Assembly (NCBI GenBank): GCA_946578345.1
Contig: CAMOBD010000003.1
Span: 1 to 51,451 of the forward strand
DNA length: 51,451 nucleotides
From: an uncultured Clostridium sp.
GTDB lineage: Bacteria > Bacillota > Clostridia > TANB77 > CAG-508
Direction: 5' to 3'
Of the stretch, positions 1 to 8,300 are shown one piece after another. The notes under the pieces are model-generated. The model was not told where the DNA came from. It saw nothing but the letters and a program-made list of their open reading frames with translations, and ran no database searches. Numbering within the stretch: the first letter of the stretch is position 1; each line of letters starts with the position of its first letter. The translations under genes were made by a program, and so were the position numbers.

Positions 1-71
1 ATTTTGAGGGGCAAAAATAAAAAAATCAATTTCCCCGAAAAAACTTGACACTATCACATATTGCTTTTTAC

Positions 72-100
72 TTTACATATTATTAATTTTATTATATAAT
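72..100 (+). promoter_or_regulatory. Sigma-A-type promoter of the DUF3800 gene
   Basis: A TTTACA -35 box (72-77) and a TATAAT -10 box (95-100) are separated by 17 bp. They lie about 40 bp upstream of the start at 139. A TTGACA at 45-50 is also present but has no well-placed -10. Confidence 0.6.
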
Positions 101-138
101 ATTTATCATTAAATAAATTATTGTAGGAGAAAGAAATA

Positions 139-984
139 ATGAAATTAGAACAAGAGTGGACTAAAAAACCATCCAAAATTATGACTTGGTCAAAGGATAT
201 AGACTATGTAATGTTTGTAGATGAAAACGGAAATAGTGATATTAAAGATATTTTAAAACGTATTTCTAAAGGTAATAAGGTTGATGATAACAACAAATTT
301 TTTACTGTTACAGGTGTAATTTTCACTAGAGAACAGTATGCTATTGCTCGTCAACAAATAGATACTTTAAAAAATAAATACTGGGAGAATGGCTGCTATT
401 TGTATAAAAACAATTTTAAAAAAGTTTGCTTTCATTCCCGTGAAATTAGAAGAAAGGAATCAGCGTTTGACATAAATTTAATTAACTATGATAGTTTCAT
501 ATTATCTCTTACAGATTTACTAAAGGGACTAGATTATAAAATAATATCTGTCACTATAAACAAAGAAGACTACTTATTAAAACATTATCAATATAATGTT
601 TATAATACTGCTATGTGTTTTTTATTACAAAGATATATCTATGTTATGAAAGGCAATAGCAAAGGTATCGTTATGTTAGAAGCTAGAGGAAAAGACGAAG
701 ATTATATATTACTAAACGAAATGAAACATATTATATTTGAAACAGGCATAAGAAAAATTACCTCTAATGAATTATCAAATCGAATTTTAGGTATTTATTT
801 CAATCCTAAATGGAACAATGAATATGATAATACTTTTTCTGGTTTAGAAATAGCTGACCTATCTTCATACCCTATTCATAAATATGTTAGAAATAATAAA
901 AAAGATAAGGCTTTCTTAGCTATTGAAGATAAAATAGATAAATATCCAGACTATAATAACAAGGGAATTAAAATTTTTCCGTAA
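139..984 (+). CDS. DUF3800 domain-containing protein
   Basis: This 281-aa protein matches the DUF3800 pattern. An early acidic strand (YVMFVDENGN, residues about 24-33) stands where the family usually has D-E-S-G, followed by FFTVTGVIFT and a late GLEIADLSSYPI helix. DUF3800 proteins are thought to have an RNase H-like fold and are often found in mobile or defence contexts; a nuclease role is inferred and not shown here. The start is set by AGGAGA about 9 bp upstream of ATG 139. The gene stands alone and converges with the minus-strand gene at 1210. The usual Ser of the DESG motif is Asn (DENG), so activity is uncertain. Confidence 0.75.
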   Translation: MKLEQEWTKKPSKIMTWSKDIDYVMFVDENGNSDIKDILKRISKGNKVDDNNKFFTVTGVIFTREQYAIARQQIDTLKNKYWENGCYLYKNNFKKVCFHSREIRRKESAFDINLINYDSFILSLTDLLKGLDYKIISVTINKEDYLLKHYQYNVYNTAMCFLLQRYIYVMKGNSKGIVMLEARGKDEDYILLNEMKHIIFETGIRKITSNELSNRILGIYFNPKWNNEYDNTFSGLEIADLSSYPIHKYVRNNKKDKAFLAIEDKIDKYPDYNNKGIKIFP

Positions 985-987
985 AAA

Positions 988-1060
988 TAGTAGCCGACAA
1001 AATCAGCTACTACCGTCCGCACAATTACGAACCCCATTGAGAAACTATCACCAGTTTCTC
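988..1060 (+). other. Two consecutive hairpins after the DUF3800 gene
   Basis: TAGTAGC (988-994) pairs with GCTACTA (1006-1012), and GAGAAACT (1039-1046) pairs with AGTTTCTC (1053-1060). Neither is followed by a long T run, so they may be 3' UTR stems and not complete intrinsic terminators. Confidence 0.45.
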
Positions 1061-1129
1061 TACTACTATTATTATACAAATAAATAAATAAATATGCAAG
1101 TAGTTTTTAAAATTTTTTTATTTTTGTGC

Positions 1130-1191
1130 CTCTTCCCAACCACTTTTTGTATGCAAGTACTAAAAAGTGGTCGGGAAGAGCAGTTTTTTTA
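1130..1191 (+). terminator. Strong rho-independent terminator
   Basis: An almost perfect stem pairs CTCTTCCC-ACCACTTTTT (1130-1148) with AAAAAGTGGT-GGGAAGAG (1162-1180), with one mismatch. It is followed on the plus strand by TTTTTTT (1184-1190). It would end transcription from the DUF3800 gene. The other strand has no comparable T tract, although the stem could still slow transcription from the 1210-2082 gene. Confidence 0.75.
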
Positions 1192-1209
1192 TAGTGGTAA
1201 CAAAATTTA

Positions 1210-2082
1210 TTACCTTACATTGTCATCAATATTTTTTACATTCTCATCATACTCTATTGCTTCTATATTACCTTTTCCGTCTTTCACAAATTGCTTTGTT
1301 GCCAGTTTTGTTACATCTTCATACATTGCTTTAAGCTTTTTAACTGCATTCAGCTTACTTATTCTATCTTCCCTTAAATCAATAGCTAAGTTAGTATACT
1401 CTTGCATTGATTGAACAATGGAATCAGAAATTTCATCTGATAATGAGTTACTTTGACCTATTCCTAATGGCATTTTAGCAGCTCCTGAATATATATGCCT
1501 ACTTCCTAAGCCTTCTTTTACTATTAATTGTCCATAATATTTTCCATCAAAAGTAGTATCAAAGTCTATACTTGTCCTATCAAGACCTTCAATATTAGCC
1601 ATTTTATCTTTTATCACATTTTCATTTATTGCATTTATTCCTCGTAAAATTGAAAGTACATCATTTTCTGTAACATTTAAATCACTAAAATCAGTATTTG
1701 CAAAATATCCATCATATATTTCCATTTCTTCAATAGTGTCTCTTTCCAATCCAAGTTTACTCAAATCCACTCCTTTTTCTTGTAGTTGAGTAATTGATTG
1801 TTTTTCTCCACCATCTTTTAAAGATCCAACATATGAAATTCCACTTTCTATAGCAGTACCAACACCACGAATGCCTATTCCAGCAGCTAAAATTAACGCT
1901 CCCACTCTTAATGCAACTCTTCTTTTTTTCTTACTTGACATTGCTCTTTTTGTCGTACCTTTTGGAGCATAATACGTTTCTCTTGGCTCTTTTTGATCTC
2001 TTCTTTGTACATCGTGAGCTCCCATTTGATTAAGTCTATATCTCATACTTTCTCTATAATTTCTTGCTTCATCTGTTCCCAT
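1210..2082 (-). CDS. Unknown single-pass membrane-anchored protein
   Basis: This 290-aa protein is not recognised. Residues 1-55 are polar and basic, ending in a KKKRR cluster. One hydrophobic segment follows at about 58-76 (VALRVGALILAAGIGIRGVG). The rest, about 215 residues, is a soluble acidic/basic domain containing SITQLQEKGVDLSKLGLERD, probably outside the cell. Arg/Lys before the segment suggests N-in topology. AAAGGGGAAG precedes the ATG at 2082, and a promoter lies at 2130-2157. It has no operon partner; it is convergent with the DUF3800 gene and separated from the glucan synthase gene by the hairpin element. Confidence 0.65.
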   Translation of the reverse strand: MGTDEARNYRESMRYRLNQMGAHDVQRRDQKEPRETYYAPKGTTKRAMSSKKKRRVALRVGALILAAGIGIRGVGTAIESGISYVGSLKDGGEKQSITQLQEKGVDLSKLGLERDTIEEMEIYDGYFANTDFSDLNVTENDVLSILRGINAINENVIKDKMANIEGLDRTSIDFDTTFDGKYYGQLIVKEGLGSRHIYSGAAKMPLGIGQSNSLSDEISDSIVQSMQEYTNLAIDLREDRISKLNAVKKLKAMYEDVTKLATKQFVKDGKGNIEAIEYDENVKNIDDNVR

Positions 2083-2129
2083 CTATCTTCTTCCCCTTTC
2101 CATATTTGGAATACGTCTATTTTTTTCTT

Positions 2130-2157
2130 ATTATATAATACTTTTTCTGTTTGTCAA
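2130..2157 (-). promoter_or_regulatory. Promoter of the 290-aa membrane protein gene
   Basis: Reading the minus strand, TTGACA (2152-2157) and TATAAT (2130-2135) are 16 bp apart, upstream of the start at 2082. The promoter begins only 14 bp from the end of the hairpin element at 2171. Confidence 0.6.
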
Positions 2158-2170
2158 GGTTTAATTGGTG

Positions 2171-2365
2171 GAAAATAGGGAGGAGTCGTTGCTATTTAAT
2201 GGTTAGAATGAATTTAAAGTCCGCGCAGGGAGCTTCTAATTAAAATAGGTGAGCGGAGCAGGGAGCTCCGTCGGGACGTAGCGAGTCTATTTTAATTAGA
2301 ACTACCGTTGTAGGACCTATATAATTCGAAAACCATTAAATAGCAACGACTCGTTACCTATTTTC
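2171..2365. repeat. 195-bp nested long-hairpin element
   Basis: The outer arms 2171-2204 and 2331-2365 are inverted copies differing only by a small mismatch/indel. The perfect part reads GAGTCGTTGCTATTTAATGG on one arm. Inside is a second perfect 14-bp inverted repeat (2235-2248 with 2287-2300) and a terminal hairpin CGGAGC/GCTCCG (about 2254-2270). GCAGGGAGCT occurs twice inside. The right arm covers the last codons and stop of the glucan synthase gene. It is markedly more G+C-rich in the middle than its surroundings. It could be a MITE-like or REP-like element, or a structured 3' UTR; no clear target duplication is seen. Confidence 0.7.
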
Positions 2366-5300
2366 TCACTTCCACACTATATACTCCACCATTTCCGTTT
2401 AGTATTATTTCTGGTTTTTCTAATCTCTTACCATCTAGAAATACACCTTTTTCCGCTTCACTATTTTCATTTTTTACTTTTATATTATATATACTATTTC
2501 CATATTTATATCTGATACTATATTCCTTCCAATTTGCTGGGATATTTGGTTTAATCTTTAGCATATTTCCTTCTATATTTAATCCCAATATATATTTTAT
2601 TCCTGCTTCATACATCCAGCTGCTAGAGCCTGTGTACCAAGTCCATCCGCCACGTCCTGCTAGATTTCCTCCATAAATGTCTGCTGCTATGACATATGGC
2701 TCTACTTTATATTTCTTGGCTTCTTCCTTAGTCCTTGCATGTTCTATTGGGTTTATCATTCTAAAGTATTCTACTGCTTTATCTCCAAATCCAAGTATTG
2801 CCTCTGCACATATTGCCCAAATTGCGCCATGTGTATACTGTCCTCCATTTTCTCTTGTTCCTGGAATATATGCTTTTATATATCCTGGCTCTAGTTTGCT
2901 TTTTTCAAATGGTGGGTCTAGTAATTTAATTATTCCTGTTTCTTTGTCAACCAAATGATTTTCTAGAGCTTGTATTGAAATATATTTTTTGTCATTATCT
3001 CCTGCTCCTGAAATTGTTGCCCAACTTTGTGCAATACTGTCTATTCTACATTCTTCGTTTTGCATACTTCCAAGTACATTTCCATCATCCATAAATGCTC
3101 TTTTATACCATCTGCCATCCCATGCATTTGTGTTCAAGTGTCTTTTTAAATCTTCCATTATTTTTCTATATTTATTTGCTCTTTCAATTTCTACGGCCGT
3201 TGTTTCTTTTTCCTTTATCAATTCTTCTGACTCTTGAGCAGAATTTATATTATTATTTTCCTCGCTTTCATGCCTCTTGCTGTACTCCTCACAAATTTTT
3301 GCAAACTTATCTAACACAAGATATTGGAAAAATCCAAGCCATACACTTTCTCCTTTTCCTTTATTTCCTACTGTGCTAAATCCATCATTCCAATCTCCTG
3401 AGCCTATTTTAGGAAGACCATTTTCTCCAAAATTTAATGATCTTTCTATCGCTCTTATGCAATGCTTATATATACTTTCTTTTTCTTCAGTTGGCAAATA
3501 CAAATCATATCTTTCATCAACGCCATCTTCCAAAATCGGTCCCTTTACATAGCTTGTTTCTATATCAAGTATTGATGTATCTCCTGTGAATTTAATATAT
3601 TCTGCAACCATATATGGTAGCCACAATAAATCATCAGAAAATCTGGTACGTATTCCCCTTGATGTTTCTTCATGCCACCAGTGCTCTACATCTCCTTCTA
3701 TAAATTGATGTTCACTGTGTTTTATAATTTGCCTTTTCAAATATTCTGCAGAGATATATTTTAGTCCAATGCAATCTTGAAGTTGGTCTCTAAATCCATA
3801 TGCACCACCTGATTGATAATATCCGCTTCTTGCAAGCATTCTTGAGCAAAGAGTTTGATACAAAAGCCATCCATTTAAAAGTATATTCATTGATTCTACT
3901 GGTGTATTTACTTGTATATTTCCCAGTGTTTCTTTCCAGTATCTCTTTGTTTTCTCAAGTTCACTTATCGCATTATTTACATTACTATATTTATATGCCA
4001 CATCTTTCAAATTTAAGATGTTTTCATCAGCGCCTAGTGTAATTACTACATTTTTTCTTTCAAATGCCTCTAAATCGATTTTAAGCTCAATTGCGACTAT
4101 TCCATCCTTTCCTAGAGAATTCTCTTTATCTAGTTCTAATTTTCTTATTCCCTCCGGATTTTTTATAGTTCCTTTTCCAATAAATGATTTTTTACTTCCT
4201 GTATATGATAATATTTTTTCGCTACAAGCTATATACATAATTGTCCTATTTGTAAGTTCTTTTGTTTTATTTTCAAGTGTTATCAAATTCATATTTGCAT
4301 TGTAATCTAATTCTATATATCCATTTGACTTAGTTTCATCTTCATCAAGTACTGGTTTTATATAATACACTAGTTTTAATTCTTTCTTTTTAGCCAGTTT
4401 ATTTTCTAGATGTAGTATTTGAACTTTTACACTTTCTTCTTTTGTACTGTACTTCTGGTCAGCTAAAACAGAGCCACCATTTTGGTTGGACACAGGACAG
4501 GACAAAACAACCCCGTCCCCTTTTGGCACAAAAACATTTAATTCCTGATAAATGCCATTACTTGTATGCATATATTTGCTATATCCAAATCCATAAGTTA
4601 TATAGTAATCATTATTGTCTGGGCAAGGGTTTACTGAAACTGTCCACATCTTCTTGCTTTCCAGATCTTCAAGGTATATTATTTCTGATGGTACATCTGT
4701 TACTTGGTTATTATTCCATGCAGTTAATCTATTTAATCTGCTGTTTTTATACCAAGTATATCCACCTAATCCCTCTGTTACAACTGTTCCAAACTTCTCG
4801 TTTGCCATGATATTTGACCATACTGTAGGAAGTTTTTCATCTTTATTTACTAGTATTAAATACTCTGTTCCATCTTGTGAGAATCCACCGTATTCGTTAT
4901 AGTATTTAAGAGAATCTGCATCTAAATTATCTCTTTGGAATTCATCTTCGCAGATTTGATGTCTATCGCTCTCTTCTCCTATTTCTTTTATCTTGTCAAT
5001 ATATTCTTCCTCAAAATCTTTTATTTGTCTTGCTATTCCTCCCAAATGTGCATTTATCAAAAGATTTGCTCTAAATTCTATAATTCTTTTTGATGGTTTA
5101 TCTACATTGCTTAATACATGTATTCCTCCATTAATGTTTTGCAAATAGCTTAAATTCTTGTCTAAAATTGCACTTTGTATATCTTCATAAACATAGTTTT
5201 CATATGTCTTCTTCTCTTCATTTAATATTACTAAATCTATATTTATATTTTTCACTCTAAAATATTCATATGCTTTTAGTGCATCTTTCACAACATATAT

Positions 5301-8300
5301 ATCACTACTGTCTTTTATTTTTACAAGCAAAATTGGCAAATCTCCAGAAATACCATATTTCCATAGTTCGGCTGTTGGTGCTTCTTCTGGAATTTTTGAT
5401 TTGTACATAAGTAGTTTTAAAGGATTTTGATAAATCAAATACTTAAGCATATTTTGATATTTTTCAATATCCTTTGCTTTAATTCCTAAATACATTGATT
5501 CTGCCTCTACTTTAGCTCTTGCTAAATTCATATTTCTTTCTATTTTCTCATTATTCATATTATCTTTTACTAAATTTATTGCTTCTTCTCTATCTTCAGA
5601 TACGGAAATAATCAAGTTTAACACAACTTTCCCCTCTGGAGCCACTTTCACAGTTCTTCTCATTGCAATTATTGGGTCAGTTGTCATTTGAACTTTTCTA
5701 CCAAGCGGTATTGAATTTTCTACAGCTATAGGGAGTTCAACGTTTTGCCTTCCTACAAATTTTTCTTTATCTACTTCGTATTCTAGTTCTCCTATTGTGT
5801 CATCTTCAGTGTACAAATTCACTGCCATATAAACATCGCTTTTCCTTTCGTCCCTCGCTTTTCTCTTTACTAGAATTGTATTTGTATCATCCAAAAATTC
5901 AAAAGTCAAAAACAAATTATTAAATGCCTTATGAGAGTAATCTTGCTCTAATGATGAAAGTATAGGCTCAAACACTGAGTTTACTTCTATTGTCTCTTCT
6001 GAATTTCCTAAGTTTTTAAGTTCAATTTTTCTTATTTCAACAGGGCTATCTGGCATTACTACTATCTTTGTGGTAGTTTCTACTCCGCCATCTTGTCTTA
6101 CGAATTTACTCATATCTGGAGAAAAGTATGCTGAAAATTTATCAGCTTCTGCTAGATAATTTTTTTGACCAGAACTCCAAATTCTTTTTGTTTTTATGTT
6201 TTTGAAGAAGAAGTAAATACCTTGCTGAACATCATCTGTTTGCTTAAATCTATTTATTACAATATTTTTGTATTTGCTATATCCATCTCCCTTTTGGTCG
6301 ATTATTACTGAGTAATCCTCATTTGATATAACATTTATATGACTTAATTTATCATATGGTTTGTTATATTCTCTTACTGCATATGTCTCATAATCTACGT
6401 TTTTAACCTTTTCTACTTTTTCTTTTTGCTCCTTAGTTATTATTACATTTGCTGGCATCTTTTCTTCCAAAAGTATTTCTACTGATTGCATCTCCGGATT
6501 TTGCATAAATCTTTTTTGAAGAATATTTTTATTAAACAAGTTATCTATTGAAAGCAGAATTAGTCCCTGATGATGTGCCATATATGTTTTAACTACTTCA
6601 CTTTTTTCTCCTTTTTTTAATCTGCTTGGCGTATAGTCAATTGATTCATAAAATCCATATTTATCATACATTCCGTCTTTTTCTAGTAATTTAAGATTTT
6701 GAATTGTCTCGATTGGATAATCATTTATTGCTAAGATTGTACCATATGAAGACACAACCATTTCATCTGCCAATCCTCTTTTAAGTCCAAGCCATGGCAC
6801 TCCAAAAGCTTTGTATTGGTAATTGTTGTTTAAATCTCTTAAATTAAATGCTGCCTCAGATATTCCCCATGGTATTCCTAATTTCTTTGCATATTCTTGC
6901 TGTGACATTATAGCAAATTGACTAGATTCGTTTATGATGCTGCCAGGATATTGTGGTATATTTATATTTGGCATTAAATACTCAAATGCAGTTCCTGACC
7001 AAGATATAAGTCCTTTGTATTTATTTAATATGGTTAAAGTTCTGCTCAAATTGTACCAATGTTTAGCAGGAACATCCTTTTTTGCAATTGCTACTAAGCT
7101 TGCTTGTCTTGCTTCAGATGCTAATAAGTCGTAATACGAAGGGGTTAGAGCATTATCTTCAACATTGAATCCTATTGAGAAAATTCTATTTTCTTCACTG
7201 TATAAATATGAAAAGTCTGTATTTTCAATTGTGTTATCTATTATTTGCAACATTAAATTTATTTTTTCAGTTAGTTCTTCTCTCTTTCTTTTTTCTCTTA
7301 TCTCTTCTTGCTCTGTCTCTGCATTTTCATTGCCCTTTTCTTCTTCACTTCTGTTATTTCTTTTCTCTTCTTTCCTATTTTCTGTATCTGTTTCATTTGA
7401 AGTTTGTTTTAATTCTTCTCCTACACTTTCCCCACTTTGCACATCTTCTAAAAATTGCTTTAAAGTATACAAATATCCTACAAAGTTTCCACTATCTACT
7501 GTAGATACATACTTTGGTACAAGTGGTTTTAATGTTTGTAAATCATACCAATTGTATAAATGTCCATTCCATTTTTGGAGCTTTGATATAGTATCAATCA
7601 TTTTAGATAGTAAATTTATAGTATCTTCCAAACTTTCATAACCTAAATCATAGCTTGCTACAACTGCAAGAAGTCCAAGTCCTATATTAGTTGGAGAAGT
7701 CCTATACACTATTTGTTCTTTTCTGTCTTCTTGATAATTATCAGGTGGTAAAAAGTTTGATTTTTCATTTATATTTTCCTTAAAATAATTCCATGTTTTT
7801 TGACCAATTTCTTTTATATATTCTTTCTCTTGGTTATTCAAAATTTCTATTGGAAATACCTTTTTTTGTTTTTTACTAATTATTTTCATTACTCCTGGTG
7901 TAATAATATACAAAACGCTTAAAGCTATAACTAGCGGATTTTTATATGAAAATATTAGTAAAACTACTCCAATTACTAGATTTGCAAGCATACTTTTGTA
8001 GTACGAAAATAAGTCCTCTTTTGAATTTCTTTCTGCCTCTTCAGCAGTTGTCCATTCAAGTAAATGCTTTTTACTAAAACACATTCTATAAATTGTCTTC
8101 ATAATCGAGCTAAACATTGTGTATGCCTTGTCTGGTAATAGCCCTATATCTAAAATTCCCCTTATAACACTTGCTTTAATTCCAGTAATTCCTTTATTAA
8201 ATGTCCTTTGATAAGTTTCCCCATCTTTCTTGTATATTATTCTATTTACTATCTCCATAACTGATGGGATAATTATTGAAAGTATTGCAATTGTCATCAA

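Noticed and set aside
1094..1414. 106-codon plus-strand frame across the terminator
   Set aside because: It runs through a strong terminator stem and is antisense to the 290-aa gene; composition is that of a shadow frame.
2171..2365. tRNA or rRNA fragment in the hairpin element
   Set aside because: The fold is one long nested stem and has no cloverleaf, T-loop or rRNA signature.
7165..7641. 158-codon plus-strand Ser/Phe-rich frame
   Set aside because: It is antisense to the charged low-complexity insert of the glucan synthase; the Ser/Phe/Leu richness is the mirror of Glu/Lys codons.
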